In this document: piece after piece, positions 37,232 through 47,557 of the stretch | Numbering within the stretch: the stretch's first letter is position 1 | Layout: every line of letters starts with the position of its first letter | Notes under the pieces: model-generated | What the model saw: only the letters and a program-made list of their open reading frames with translations | Databases searched by the model: none | What the model was told of the DNA's origin: nothing | Source of the DNA: an uncultured bacterium | GTDB taxonomy: Bacteria > Bacillota > Clostridia > Lachnospirales > Lachnospiraceae | DNA: 64,000 nt | Direction: 5' to 3' | NCBI GenBank assembly: GCA_905215405.1 | Contig: CAJMQE010000007.1 | Coordinates: forward strand, 15,531-79,530 | Position numbers and translations under genes: made by a program

Positions 37232-38887
37232 ATGGAAAACGAAGCTTCAAAGAATTTTATTGAGCAGATCATAGATAAGGATCTGGAAGAGGGACATTGC
37301 AAAGTTGTAAAGACCCGTTTCCCACCAGAACCAAATGGGTATCTTCATATTGGACATGCAAAATCCATATTATTAAATTATGGCCTTGCCCAGAAATATA
37401 ACGGCGGATTTAATTTAAGATTTGATGATACCAATCCTACAAAAGAAAAGGTAGAATTTGTTGATTCTATTAAGACAGATGTTGAGTGGCTTGGTGCAAA
37501 ATGGGATGGAGATGTGCTTTTTGCATCGAATTATTTCCAGGTAATGTATGAAGCAGCTGTAAAACTGATCAAAAAGGGAAAAGCATATGTGTGTGATCTT
37601 ACTGCTGATCAGATCAGAGAGTATCGTGGAACACTGACAGAACCTGGTAAGGAAAGTCCATACCGCGATCGTTCTGTTGAAGAAAATCTGGAACTCTTTG
37701 AAAATATGAAAAATGGAATGTATCAGGATGGTGAAAAAGTATTACGTGCGAAGATCGATATGACATCATCTAATATCAACATGAGAGATCCTATTATTTA
37801 CAGAGTAGCGCATATTACTCATCACAGAACTGGGGATCAGTGGTGTATTTATCCAATGTATGATTTTGCACATCCAATCGAGGATGCAACAGAAGGAATC
37901 ACACATTCAATCTGTACACTTGAATTTGAAGATCACAGACCACTTTATGACTGGGTCGTAAGAGAACTGGAATATGAGAATCCACCTAAACAGATCGAAT
38001 TCTCTAAGCTGTATCTTGAAAATGTTGTAACAGGAAAGAGATACATTAAGAAACTTGTTGAAGAAAAAATGGTCGATGGATGGGATGATCCAAGACTTGT
38101 TTCTTTGAGCGGACTTAGAAGAAGAGGATTTACTCCAGAGTCAATTAAAATGTTCGTTGATCTTGTTGGTGTTACAAAGAGCCAGGGTGCTGTTGAATAT
38201 CCAATGCTTGAATACTGTATCAGAGAAGATCTGAAGCTGAAAGCAAACAGAATGATGGCAGTACTTGATCCTGTAAAACTGATCATTGATAATTATCCAG
38301 ATGATCAGGTAGAATATTTTGAAATTGCAAATAACCAGGAAAATGAAGCTCTTGGTATGAGAAAAGTTCCATTTTCAAAAGAACTTTATATCGAAAGAGA
38401 AGATTTCATGGAAGAACCACCTAAGAAGTATTTCAGAATGTTCCCAGGCAACGAAGTACGTCTGATGAATGCTTATTTTGTTACATGCACAGGTTGTGTA
38501 AAGGATGAAAATGGAAAAGTAACAGAAGTTCATGCAACATATGATCCTGAAACAAGAACAGGTAATTTTACTGGTCGAAAAGTAAAAGGAACCATTCATT
38601 GGGTATCTGCTAAAGAAGCGGTAAAAGCAGAAGTCAGATTATATGAAAATTTAATTGATGAGGAAAAGGGTGTTTATAACGAAGATGGTTCAATCAATCT
38701 GAATCCTAATTCTCTTACAGTTGTCAATGACTGTTACCTTGAAAGTAACTTCAAAGACGCTAAAAATGGTGAGAAGTTCCAGTTCGTAAGAAATGGTTAT
38801 TTCTGTGTGGATTCTAAAGATTCAGCACCAGATCATCTTGTATTTAACAGAATTGTTTCACTTAAGAGTTCATTTAAGTTAAAATAA
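37232..38887 (+). CDS. glnS: Glutaminyl-tRNA synthetase
   Basis: A 551-residue class I synthetase that charges tRNA-Gln directly. The HIGH motif lies in [14 protein letters not shown], and the [11 protein letters not shown] and [17 protein letters not shown] segments are typical. The KMSKS position, MSKRK in E. coli GlnRS, reads VTGKRY here. The C-terminal anticodon-binding beta-barrels are complete. Most Firmicutes instead use GatCAB amidation, so direct glutaminylation is an acquired trait seen in some Clostridia. A ribosome site CAGGAGG precedes the ATG. Confidence 0.95.
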   Translation: MENEASKNFIEQIIDKDLEEGHCKVVKTRFPPEPNGYLHIGHAKSILLNYGLAQKYNGGFNLRFDDTNPTKEKVEFVDSIKTDVEWLGAKWDGDVLFASNYFQVMYEAAVKLIKKGKAYVCDLTADQIREYRGTLTEPGKESPYRDRSVEENLELFENMKNGMYQDGEKVLRAKIDMTSSNINMRDPIIYRVAHITHHRTGDQWCIYPMYDFAHPIEDATEGITHSICTLEFEDHRPLYDWVVRELEYENPPKQIEFSKLYLENVVTGKRYIKKLVEEKMVDGWDDPRLVSLSGLRRRGFTPESIKMFVDLVGVTKSQGAVEYPMLEYCIREDLKLKANRMMAVLDPVKLIIDNYPDDQVEYFEIANNQENEALGMRKVPFSKELYIEREDFMEEPPKKYFRMFPGNEVRLMNAYFVTCTGCVKDENGKVTEVHATYDPETRTGNFTGRKVKGTIHWVSAKEAVKAEVRLYENLIDEEKGVYNEDGSINLNPNSLTVVNDCYLESNFKDAKNGEKFQFVRNGYFCVDSKDSAPDHLVFNRIVSLKSSFKLK

Positions 38888-38906
38888 AAAACAAGGGATG
38901 TAGAGT

Positions 38907-39779
38907 ATGGAAAATATGTTTTCGGAGTTGAAGCCGCTCGGTATCGATGCAGGGAGAAATGTCGATATTTTTGAGGAAGCCACAAGGCGGAAAAAAGCTT
39001 CAACTAGCAATGATAAGCAAAAGGAAGTGCTTGAAGAAACTGATTTCATATTTGATAAAACAATGGAATGTCCTGTATGCGGCAAGAAATTTAAAACGAA
39101 ACAGGTTAAAGTGGGTAGAGCACGGTTTGTGGGAACGGAAATGGATCTGCGCCCCCTTTACAAGGGGATCGATAGTGTGAAATATGATGCGGTGGTTTGT
39201 CTGGATTGCGGCTATGCAGCCCTTTCTCGTGACTTTCCACATGTTTCACAGCGGCAGATAAAAAACATCAGAGAAAGTATTTCAAAAAACTTCAAAAGTC
39301 CAGGAGAGTGTGAGGGTGCTTATTCTTACAATCTCGCGATTCAGCGATATAAACTTGCACTGTATGTTGCAATTGTCAAGCATGACAAAATGGGAGAGAG
39401 AGCTTTCCTATGTCTGAAGATTGCATGGCTGTACAGGGGATTTCGGAAGAATATTCCTGAAAATGATGCTGAATATGAAAAGAAGACGAAGCAGCTTGAG
39501 AAATACGAAACAGAATTTATTGAAAATGCGTACCGCGGATTTTTAAAGGCGATGGAAAAAGAGAGACCGCCAATCTGCGGGATGAATGACTCAACACTGA
39601 GTTACCTGCTTTCAGACCTGGCGAGACGTTGCGGTGAGTATGAGCACGCGGAACGTTTTGTCTATGCGGTACTGACGGACAGACAGGCAACGGCAAAAGT
39701 GAAAGAAAAAGCTAGAATCGAACTGGAAATTATTAGAAGTGAAAAAAAGGAAAACGAAAACAAGGCTTCAGACAGATGA
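38907..39779 (+). CDS. DUF2225 protein (first of a tandem pair)
   Basis: A 290-residue cytoplasmic protein. A zinc-ribbon-like region holds the pairs CPVCGK and CLDCGY about 40 residues apart (residues 53-100), followed by a helical repeat-like domain with the segment FKSPGECEGAYSYNLAIQRYKLAL. DUF2225 proteins are common in Clostridia and of unknown function. It carries a 45-residue N-terminal extension that its neighbour lacks. It begins 19 bases after glnS and is probably co-transcribed. Confidence 0.85.
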   Translation: MENMFSELKPLGIDAGRNVDIFEEATRRKKASTSNDKQKEVLEETDFIFDKTMECPVCGKKFKTKQVKVGRARFVGTEMDLRPLYKGIDSVKYDAVVCLDCGYAALSRDFPHVSQRQIKNIRESISKNFKSPGECEGAYSYNLAIQRYKLALYVAIVKHDKMGERAFLCLKIAWLYRGFRKNIPENDAEYEKKTKQLEKYETEFIENAYRGFLKAMEKERPPICGMNDSTLSYLLSDLARRCGEYEHAERFVYAVLTDRQATAKVKEKARIELEIIRSEKKENENKASDR

Positions 39780-39819
39780 TCTGACAGCCTTTACTGGTAG
39801 TTGATAGCGAGGTTCAAAG

Positions 39820-40581
39820 ATGGAAAAAGAAAGAGAAGTATCAGAAGAAACAGAGTATCTGTTCGATAAGACAATGGAATGTCCTGTTTGTGGAAAATCA
39901 TTTCGTACAAAGCAGGTAAAAGCCAGCAAAGCAAAGTTTTTGGGAACAGAGATGGATCTGCGTCCGATTTATCGTGGAATCGATACAGTAAAATATGATG
40001 CAGTCGTTTGTATCAATTGTGGTTATGCCGCAATTATGCGTGATTTTGATGCAGTATCTGACAATCAGATCAAAAAGATCAAAGAAAATATTTCAAAGAA
40101 TTTCAAAAGTCCTGGAGAATGTGAGGGCGCGTATTCTTATAATCTGGCAATTCAGAGATATAAGCTTGCATTGTACGTTTCCATGTTAAAGATCGATAAG
40201 AAAAGCGATATCGCTTATCTGTGCTTGAAAATTGCATGGCTGTACAGAGGATTCCAGAAGAATATTCCGGAAAGTGATCCAGACTACACACGTAAGATCA
40301 GTTCTTTGAAAGAAGCAGAAAATCAGTACATAGAGAAAGCGTACAAAGGTTTTCTGAAAGCGTTAGGAAGCGAACAGCCACCGTTTTGTGGAATCCCGGA
40401 TACAACATTTAATTACATGATGGCCGATCTGGCAAGGCAGTGCCGTGAGTATGAAAATGCAGAACATTTTATATTTGATGTATTGTCTGATAAATCCAGC
40501 GGTGCAAAATTGAAAGAAAAGGCCAGAGAAGAACTGGAGGCAATCCGAAAGGATAAGGGGAAAACAGGAGAAGAGCAGTAG
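39820..40581 (+). CDS. DUF2225 protein (second of a tandem pair)
   Basis: A 253-residue paralogue of the preceding protein, with very high similarity through the zinc-ribbon pairs (CPVCGKSF and CINCGY), the TEMDLRP-Y-GID-VKYDAVVC segment and the FKSPGECEGAYSYNLAIQRYKLALY block. It begins 40 bases after its neighbour. The two arose by tandem duplication and have diverged mostly at their ends. Function unknown. Confidence 0.85.
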   Translation: MEKEREVSEETEYLFDKTMECPVCGKSFRTKQVKASKAKFLGTEMDLRPIYRGIDTVKYDAVVCINCGYAAIMRDFDAVSDNQIKKIKENISKNFKSPGECEGAYSYNLAIQRYKLALYVSMLKIDKKSDIAYLCLKIAWLYRGFQKNIPESDPDYTRKISSLKEAENQYIEKAYKGFLKALGSEQPPFCGIPDTTFNYMMADLARQCREYENAEHFIFDVLSDKSSGAKLKEKAREELEAIRKDKGKTGEEQ

Positions 40582-40637
40582 CATGTAATGCAAGAGAGGG
40601 CAATCTGGGTTATGTATGAAAGAAAGGCAGAATTGTT

Positions 40638-42620
40638 TTGAATAAAGTAAAGTTATATGCGAAAAAGTATGCACACAGTGAGATTGTGCAGATGATCGTG
40701 ATTGGCATTATTGTCAATCTGATCGTGGAATGTTTTAGTAGAAGGAGTCTGACAGGTTTAATACAGCCAGTATTACACCCGGTGATCTTCTTCTATAATG
40801 CGTGTCTGATTATTATGACACTTTCCGTGGTTTTATTTTTCAAAAGAAAGATTTTTACGTATACCCTGGTAAGTTTTATCTGGATCGTATGTGCAATTAT
40901 TGATTTTGTTGTTCTTGGTTCCAGAAAGACGCCATTTACAGCGATGGATATCTATCTGATCAATGATGCGCTGAAAGTAATACCAATCTATCTGAATAAG
41001 TTTCAGATTGTCCTGACGATAGTTGGAGTGATTCTGGCTATCGCAGCGCTTGTGGTTTGGTGGTTCAAGTCACCAAAACATGCTGGAAAAATCGATTATC
41101 TCAGAAATGCAATTAAGTTCGGAACTGTAATCGGTATTTATGTGATTTTATCAAATCTGTTACTTGCAACAGGTATTTTGACAACTCATTTTGGAAATCT
41201 GGGTGAGTCCTATAAGCAGTACGGATTTGCATATTGTTTTTCTAGAAGTATTGTGAACCGTGGAATCAGTAAACCAAGTGATTATAATTCTTCTTATGTT
41301 GAAAATCTGACGGAACAGATAGATGAAACACCTGATGAGGAAGAAGAAAAAAATCCGAATGTGATTTTCCTACAGCTGGAGTCTTTCTTTGATCCGACTT
41401 TTGTTAAAGGAGTTACTTTTTCAGAAAATCCGGTTCCAAACTTTGAATATTTAAAGGAAAATTATACATCAGGATTTCTGACAGTTCCTGTTGTTGGTGC
41501 CGGTACTGCAAATACTGAATTCGAGATACAGACAGGAATGAATGTTCATGATTTTGGCCCTGGCGAATATCCATATCGGACAGTTATGCAGAACACAACA
41601 TGTGAATCCATGGCATATAATTATAAAAAGCTTGGGTATAGTGCCCATGCCATCCACAACAATGATGGTACTTTTTATGATCGTTATAAAGTATTTTCCA
41701 ATCTTGGTTATGATACATTTACTTCAATTGAGTACATGGATGGGATTGAGACAACGCCGGAAGGCTGGGCAAAAGATAAGATTCTGACAAGTGAGATCTT
41801 AAAAACGCTCGATGCTTCTGACGGTCCAAGTTATATTTATACAATATCCACGCAGGGGCATGGTGATTATCCAACGACTTTGCCAGATGGATATTCTCTC
41901 TCAATTACATCAGATGGATTCTTTGATGAATCAAGAGAAATTGCATTTGATTATTATGTAAGTCAGATTCATGAAATGGATGAGTTCATCAAAGAATTGA
42001 CAGATGCACTGAGTCAAAGAGATGATGATACAGTTCTTGTTATGTATGGAGATCATCTTCCGGGATTTAATTTTACAGAAGATAACCTTTCAAATGGTGA
42101 TATCTATCAAACACAGTATGTGATCTGGAATAATTTTGGAATGGAAAAACAGGATCAGGATCTGTGTGCTTATGAATTATCTTCAAAAGTAATGACAATG
42201 CTTGGATTGTCAGAGGGGGTAGTCACAAAGTTCCATCAGACACAGGAAAGTAGTGAGGATTACCTGAAGAATCTGAAAGTCCTTGAATATGATCTTTTGT
42301 ATGGTGATTGTAGTGCATTTGGTGGAAGTAATCCTTATGAACCAACACAGTTACAGATGGGAATTGATAAAATTGATGTGAAAGATGCTTATAATTATAA
42401 AGATTATATCTGTATTGAAGGAGATAATTTTAACGATTACAGTGTTGCTTACATCAATGATAAAGAATGTGATACGCTTCTGATCAATCAGAATTTGTTG
42501 CTTGTTCCAAAGACGGCATTGAATGCGGGCGATACCGTAAATGTTATTCAGCGAGGAACAGATAAAATTGAGCTGAGCAGGACACAAAATTATGTCTATT
42601 CTCCGCATACACGGGAATAG
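40638..42620 (+). CDS. LtaS-family lipoteichoic-acid-synthase-like sulfatase with C-terminal extension
   Basis: A 660-residue membrane enzyme. Five hydrophobic segments occupy about residues 16-185; a sulfatase-fold domain follows, with NVIFLQLESFFD, the catalytic threonine T293 in GTANTEFE, HNNDGTFYDRY and YGDHLPGF. LtaS-type enzymes transfer glycerol phosphate from phosphatidylglycerol to a surface polymer. An extra domain of about 90 residues at the C-terminus (from about 570) looks like an IPT/TIG or immunoglobulin-like fold. The start is a TTG at 40638 with GAAAGG upstream; no better start exists in frame. Confidence 0.88.
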   Translation: MNKVKLYAKKYAHSEIVQMIVIGIIVNLIVECFSRRSLTGLIQPVLHPVIFFYNACLIIMTLSVVLFFKRKIFTYTLVSFIWIVCAIIDFVVLGSRKTPFTAMDIYLINDALKVIPIYLNKFQIVLTIVGVILAIAALVVWWFKSPKHAGKIDYLRNAIKFGTVIGIYVILSNLLLATGILTTHFGNLGESYKQYGFAYCFSRSIVNRGISKPSDYNSSYVENLTEQIDETPDEEEEKNPNVIFLQLESFFDPTFVKGVTFSENPVPNFEYLKENYTSGFLTVPVVGAGTANTEFEIQTGMNVHDFGPGEYPYRTVMQNTTCESMAYNYKKLGYSAHAIHNNDGTFYDRYKVFSNLGYDTFTSIEYMDGIETTPEGWAKDKILTSEILKTLDASDGPSYIYTISTQGHGDYPTTLPDGYSLSITSDGFFDESREIAFDYYVSQIHEMDEFIKELTDALSQRDDDTVLVMYGDHLPGFNFTEDNLSNGDIYQTQYVIWNNFGMEKQDQDLCAYELSSKVMTMLGLSEGVVTKFHQTQESSEDYLKNLKVLEYDLLYGDCSAFGGSNPYEPTQLQMGIDKIDVKDAYNYKDYICIEGDNFNDYSVAYINDKECDTLLINQNLLLVPKTALNAGDTVNVIQRGTDKIELSRTQNYVYSPHTRE

Positions 42621-42674
42621 AAGAATAGAAAGTGCGAAAACACCTGATTTTATCAGTGTTCCAAGTACTATTAC

Positions 42675-42725
42675 AAGCCTTCTGGTGCAGAAAAAATATG
42701 CTGCGTCAGGAGGCTTTTTTGTATA
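42675..42725 (+). terminator. Terminator after the LtaS-like gene
   Basis: AAGCCTTCTGGTGCAG and CTGCGTCAGGAGGCTT pair with wobbles around an A-rich loop, followed by a T run. Confidence 0.85.
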
Positions 42726-42787
42726 ATCTTTAAGAAAAATCGGAGATCATGAAATATTTATTGTGAAAAAATTCATCGAATTTAGTC

Positions 42788-42862
42788 TTGAAAAAGCATA
42801 ATTAATGTGATATCATTTATTAAATTAAGAAAGGACATAACTATAAGTTTGTCTTTTTTTTT
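42788..42862 (+). promoter_or_regulatory. carAB promoter and possible leader attenuator
   Basis: TTGAAA (42788-42793), 17 bases, TATCAT (42811-42816) place the start near 42823. Within the first 30 transcribed bases GACA(T)AACT and AGTTTGTC form an 8-bp hairpin with one bulge and loop ATA, followed by nine T (42854-42862). This looks like a small intrinsic terminator 57 bases before carA. No PyrR binding motif was recognised. The promoter is well supported; attenuation is inference. Confidence 0.6.
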
Positions 42863-42919
42863 GCGCAAAAGTGACAAAATTTAGCAAAATACAAATCGAA
42901 AGGAATAAAGGTGGCATTC

Positions 42920-43987
42920 ATGAAAGCTTTTTTAATACTTGAAGATGGAACAGTGTTTCAGGGAAACAGCATGGGATCAACGAGAGAAGTAATCAGCGAA
43001 ATCGTTTTTAACACATCAATGACAGGATATCTGGAGGTACTGACAGATCCATCTTATGCTGGACAGGCTGTAACAATGACATATCCATTAATCGGAAATT
43101 ATGGGATCTGCCATAAAGATATGGAATCATTAAAGGCATGGCCAGATGGTTATATTGTAAGAGAACTCTCAAGAGTTCCTAGCAATTTTAGAAGTGATGA
43201 CACAATTCAGAAATTCCTTGAAGATAACGATATACCAGGAATTTACGGTATTGATACAAGAGCACTTACTAAGATTTTAAGAGAAAAAGGTACTATGAAC
43301 GGAATGATCACAACAAATGAGTCATATAATCTCGATGAGATCCTTCCAAAAATCAAAGCTTATCAGGTAAAAGGCGTAGTTAAGAAAGTAACTTGCAAAG
43401 AAAAATCTGAACTTAGCGGAGAAGGCAAGAAAGTTGCTCTTATGGACTTCGGCGCAAAAAGAAATATTGGTCGTTCATTAAACAAACGTGGATGTGATGT
43501 AACAATTTATCCAGCAGGTACAAGTGCAGAAGAAATTCTTGCAGCAAATCCAGATGGAATCATGCTTTCCAATGGCCCTGGAGATCCAAAGGAATGTGTA
43601 GAGATCATCAAAGAGGTAAAGAAATTATATGAAAGCAATGTCCCAATTTTTGCAATCTGTCTTGGTCATCAGCTGATGGCACTTGCAACAGGAGCAGATA
43701 CACACAGACTGAAATACGGACATCGTGGAGCAAATCATCCGGTCAAAGATCTGAAAACCGGTAGAGTTTATCTTTCATCACAGAATCATGGTTATGTGGT
43801 TGATGAATCAACACTTGATGAAAATATCGTAAAACCTGCATTTGTGAATGTAAATGATGGTACGAATGAAGGTCTTGAATATGTTGGAAAGAATATTTTC
43901 ACAGTTCAGTTCCATCCGGAAGCATGCGCAGGTCCTCAGGATACAGCTTATCTGTTCGACAGATTTATAGAAATGATGAATAAATAA
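42920..43987 (+). CDS. carA: Carbamoyl-phosphate synthase, small (glutaminase) subunit
   Basis: A 355-residue subunit that splits glutamine and channels ammonia to CarB to make carbamoyl phosphate for pyrimidines and arginine. The N-terminal CPSase_sm_chain domain opens KAFLILEDGTVFQG. The class I glutaminase domain has C247 in FAICLGHQ and the His/Glu pair in FHPEA. The ATG at 42920 follows AAAGGTGG; GTG at 42911 overlaps that site. It is followed by carB. Confidence 0.97.
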   Translation: MKAFLILEDGTVFQGNSMGSTREVISEIVFNTSMTGYLEVLTDPSYAGQAVTMTYPLIGNYGICHKDMESLKAWPDGYIVRELSRVPSNFRSDDTIQKFLEDNDIPGIYGIDTRALTKILREKGTMNGMITTNESYNLDEILPKIKAYQVKGVVKKVTCKEKSELSGEGKKVALMDFGAKRNIGRSLNKRGCDVTIYPAGTSAEEILAANPDGIMLSNGPGDPKECVEIIKEVKKLYESNVPIFAICLGHQLMALATGADTHRLKYGHRGANHPVKDLKTGRVYLSSQNHGYVVDESTLDENIVKPAFVNVNDGTNEGLEYVGKNIFTVQFHPEACAGPQDTAYLFDRFIEMMNK

Positions 43988-44091
43988 GCAGAAAATGTAT
44001 AAATATACATTTTTGAACGCATAAAAAACGGTAAGTGGAAAAGATGATAACTGATTAAGATGCATGTTTGCATGCGAATGGAGGATATAGA

Positions 44092-47000
44092 ATGCCAAAG
44101 AATAATAGTATAAAAAAAGTTTTAGTAATAGGTTCCGGTCCTATTGTAATCGGACAGGCAGCAGAGTTCGATTATGCTGGTACGCAGGCATGTCGTTCCC
44201 TGAAAGAAGAGGGAATTGAAGTTGTGCTTGTAAACTCGAACCCAGCTACAATCATGACAGATAAAGATATTGCAGATGAAGTTTATATTGAACCATTGAC
44301 AGTCAAAGCGGTTGAACAGATTATTCTTAAAGAAAAACCAGACAGTATTCTTCCAACTCTTGGTGGACAGGCTGGCCTGAATCTTGCTATGGAAATCGCT
44401 GAATCAGGATTCCTCGAAGAAAATAACGTAAAACTGATCGGTACAACACCTCTTACGATCAAAAAGGCAGAAGATCGTCTGATGTTCAAAGAAACAATGG
44501 AAAAGATCAACGAGCCATGTGCACCATCCCTTGTAGTTGAAAATATTGAAGATGGTGTTGCATTTGCTAAGAAGATCGGACTTCCAGTTGTACTTCGTCC
44601 TGCATATACACTGGGCGGAAGCGGCGGTGGTATCGCACATACCATGGAAGAACTTCACGATATTCTTGAAAATGGTCTTCGTCTCAGCCGTGTTGGTCAG
44701 GTACTGGTAGAAAGATGTATCGCAGGCTGGAAGGAAATCGAATACGAAGTAATGAGAGACAGTAACGGAAACTGTATCACAGTATGTAACATGGAAAATA
44801 TCGATCCAGTCGGTGTTCATACAGGTGATAGTATCGTAGTTGCACCATCTCAGACACTTTCTGATAAAGAATACCAGATGCTTAGAACATCTGCTTTAAA
44901 TATCATCAACGAACTCGGTATTACAGGTGGTTGTAATGTTCAGTACGCGCTGAATCCTACAAGTTTTGAATACTGTGTTATCGAAGTAAATCCACGTGTC
45001 AGCCGTTCTTCAGCACTGGCTTCCAAGGCAACTGGTTACCCAATTGCAAAAGTCGCTGCAAAGATCGCACTCGGTTATACACTGGATGAAATCAAAAATG
45101 CAATCACTGGTAAGACTTATGCAAGTTTTGAACCAGCACTTGATTATTGTGTCGTAAAAATCCCAAGACTCCCATTTGATAAATTTATTACAGCTAAGAG
45201 AACACTGACAACACAGATGAAGGCAACTGGTGAAGTCATGAGTATCTGCACGAACTTTGAAGGTGCCCTGATGAAAGCAATCCGTTCTCTGGAACAGCAT
45301 GTTGATTCCCTGATGTCTTACGACTTTACAGAACTGACAGATGATGAACTGCTTGAAGAACTGGCAGTTGTTGATGATAGAAGAATCTGGAAGATCGCTG
45401 AAGGATTAAGAAGAAATATTACACCAGAAGTGATGCATGATATCACAAAGATCGACCTCTGGTTCATTGATAAACTGGCTGTCATCGTTGAGATGGAACA
45501 AGCTTTAAAGACAAAGAAACTTGATCGAGAACTGCTTCTGGAAGCAAAGAGAATCGAATTCCCTGATAACGTAATCGGAGAACTGACAGGAAAGTCAGAA
45601 AAAGAGATCAAACAGTTAAGAAATGAATATCATATTCATGCTGCTTATAAAATGGTTGATACCTGCGCAGCAGAATTTGAAGCTTCAACACCATACTATT
45701 ACTCATGTTTTGATGGTTGCAATGAAGCAATAGAAACAAAACCTGAAAAGAAAGTACTTGTACTTGGTTCAGGTCCTATCAGAATCGGACAGGGAATTGA
45801 ATTCGATTTCTGTTCAGTACATTGTACATGGGCATTTAAGAAGGAAGGCTATGAAACAGTCATCATTAATAATAACCCTGAAACAGTAAGTACTGATTTT
45901 GATATCGCAGATAAACTTTACTTTGAACCACTTACACCAGAAGATGTAGAAAGCATCGTAGAACTGGAAAAACCAGACGGAGCTGTAGTTCAGTTCGGTG
46001 GACAGACAGCAATTAAACTGACAGAAGCTCTGATGAAGATGGGCGTTCCAATTCTTGGTACAAGCGCAGAAGATGTTGATGCTGCAGAAGATAGGGAATT
46101 ATTCGATAAGATCCTTGAAGAGTGCCATATTCCAAGACCATCAGGCGGTACAGTATATAAGGCAGAAGAAGCAATTAAAGTAGCAAATAAACTTGGATAT
46201 CCAGTACTGGTAAGACCATCTTATGTACTTGGTGGACAGGGCATGCAGATTGCGATCTCTGATGAAGATGTAACAGAATTTATGGAAATTATCAATAGAA
46301 TCCAGCAGGATCATCCTATCCTCGTAGATAAATATCTGGTAGGTAAGGAAATCGAAGTCGATGCAGTATGCGATGGAGAGGACATTCTGATTCCTGGTAT
46401 TATGGAACATATCGAAAGAGCAGGTATCCATTCAGGAGACAGTATTTCTGTATATCCAGCACAGACACTGACACAGAAAGCAATTGATACAATTGAAGAA
46501 TATACAAAGAGACTTGCACGTTCTCTGCATGTAAAAGGTCTCATCAATATTCAGTTCATCGTATCCAAATACGATGGAGAAGTATATGTTATCGAAGTAA
46601 ATCCTCGTTCAAGCCGTACAGTACCTTACATCAGTAAAGTAACAGGAATTCCAATTGTACAGCTTGCAACCAAGGTCATTACAGGAAGCAAGATCAAAGA
46701 TCTTGGATATACTCCTGGACTTCAGAAGAAAGCAGATTATATCGCAGTTAAGATGCCTATATTCTCCTTTGAAAAGATCCGTGGAGCTGATATCAGCCTT
46801 GGACCTGAAATGAAATCAACAGGTGAATGTCTTGGTATTTCAAAAGACTTCAATGAAGCACTTTACAAAGCATTCCAGGGAGCTGGAATCAATCCTACTA
46901 AGAATAAACAGGTCATTCTGACAGTCAAAGATGAAGATAAGAAGGACATTGTTGAAATCGGTAGAAGATTCGAAGCACTTGGCTATAAGATCTATGCAAC

Positions 47001-47298
47001 AAGAGGAACAGCAAAGGTATTAACAGATGCAGGTGTTCATGCAGTGAAAGTAAATAAAGTAGAGCAGGAAGCACCAACACTTCTGGATCTGATCCTTTCA
47101 CATAAGATCGATCTTGTCATAGATACACCATCCAATGGTGTAGAAAAAGCAAAAGACGGTTTCCTGATCAGACGTTATGCCATTGAAACAGGTATTACAT
47201 GTCTGACAGCACTTGATACAGCAAATGCATTACTGACAAGTCTTGAACATGAAGATAAAAACAAAGTATTATCTCTGGTAGATATTGCAAAGCTTTGA
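44092..47298 (+). CDS. carB: Carbamoyl-phosphate synthase, large subunit
   Basis: A 1068-residue synthase. Two homologous ATP-grasp halves are seen, each opening with GSGPI-IGQ-EFD-; the first phosphorylates bicarbonate, the second carbamate. A C-terminal MGS-like allosteric domain covers about residues 935-1068 (with [10 protein letters not shown] and DTPSNG). Length is normal. TGGAGG (44079-44084) supports the ATG at 44092 over an earlier in-frame ATG at 44068. It forms an operon with carA, 104 bases upstream. Confidence 0.98.
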   Translation: MPKNNSIKKVLVIGSGPIVIGQAAEFDYAGTQACRSLKEEGIEVVLVNSNPATIMTDKDIADEVYIEPLTVKAVEQIILKEKPDSILPTLGGQAGLNLAMEIAESGFLEENNVKLIGTTPLTIKKAEDRLMFKETMEKINEPCAPSLVVENIEDGVAFAKKIGLPVVLRPAYTLGGSGGGIAHTMEELHDILENGLRLSRVGQVLVERCIAGWKEIEYEVMRDSNGNCITVCNMENIDPVGVHTGDSIVVAPSQTLSDKEYQMLRTSALNIINELGITGGCNVQYALNPTSFEYCVIEVNPRVSRSSALASKATGYPIAKVAAKIALGYTLDEIKNAITGKTYASFEPALDYCVVKIPRLPFDKFITAKRTLTTQMKATGEVMSICTNFEGALMKAIRSLEQHVDSLMSYDFTELTDDELLEELAVVDDRRIWKIAEGLRRNITPEVMHDITKIDLWFIDKLAVIVEMEQALKTKKLDRELLLEAKRIEFPDNVIGELTGKSEKEIKQLRNEYHIHAAYKMVDTCAAEFEASTPYYYSCFDGCNEAIETKPEKKVLVLGSGPIRIGQGIEFDFCSVHCTWAFKKEGYETVIINNNPETVSTDFDIADKLYFEPLTPEDVESIVELEKPDGAVVQFGGQTAIKLTEALMKMGVPILGTSAEDVDAAEDRELFDKILEECHIPRPSGGTVYKAEEAIKVANKLGYPVLVRPSYVLGGQGMQIAISDEDVTEFMEIINRIQQDHPILVDKYLVGKEIEVDAVCDGEDILIPGIMEHIERAGIHSGDSISVYPAQTLTQKAIDTIEEYTKRLARSLHVKGLINIQFIVSKYDGEVYVIEVNPRSSRTVPYISKVTGIPIVQLATKVITGSKIKDLGYTPGLQKKADYIAVKMPIFSFEKIRGADISLGPEMKSTGECLGISKDFNEALYKAFQGAGINPTKNKQVILTVKDEDKKDIVEIGRRFEALGYKIYATRGTAKVLTDAGVHAVKVNKVEQEAPTLLDLILSHKIDLVIDTPSNGVEKAKDGFLIRRYAIETGITCLTALDTANALLTSLEHEDKNKVLSLVDIAKL

Positions 47299-47366
47299 TC
47301 TTAAAAATTGAGATTTTGTAAATGTATTTGGAATGCATAAATATACGAAAATGAATCAATGAGTAA

Positions 47367-47434
47367 GCGGTGTGGGTTCTATGCACTGGCTGTTACAGAG
47401 GTAATGGCTGGTTCATGGAATCTGCACCGTTTTT
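47367..47434 (+). terminator. Terminator after carB
   Basis: GCGGTGTGGGTTCTATG and CATGGAATCTGCACCG pair as an interrupted stem over a 30-base loop, followed by TTTTT. Confidence 0.7.
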
Positions 47435-47469
47435 GCATTATTTACCCTATGGAAATAAGGTTAAAATAA

Positions 47470-47498
47470 TTGCCTTAATCCAGTAAATATGCTATTCT
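47470..47498 (+). promoter_or_regulatory. Promoter of the SseB-like protein gene
   Basis: TTGCCT (47470-47475), 17 bases, TATTCT (47493-47498). Confidence 0.65.
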
Positions 47499-47557
47499 TA
47501 TAGTACCGACGGGAAACTGAACGTTGGAATTTACGGGTATTGGGTTAGGAGACTATC

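Noticed and set aside
42823..42919. PyrR-dependent attenuator for carAB
   Set aside because: No PyrR anti-antiterminator sequence could be recognised and no pyrR lies nearby; only the short hairpin is reported.
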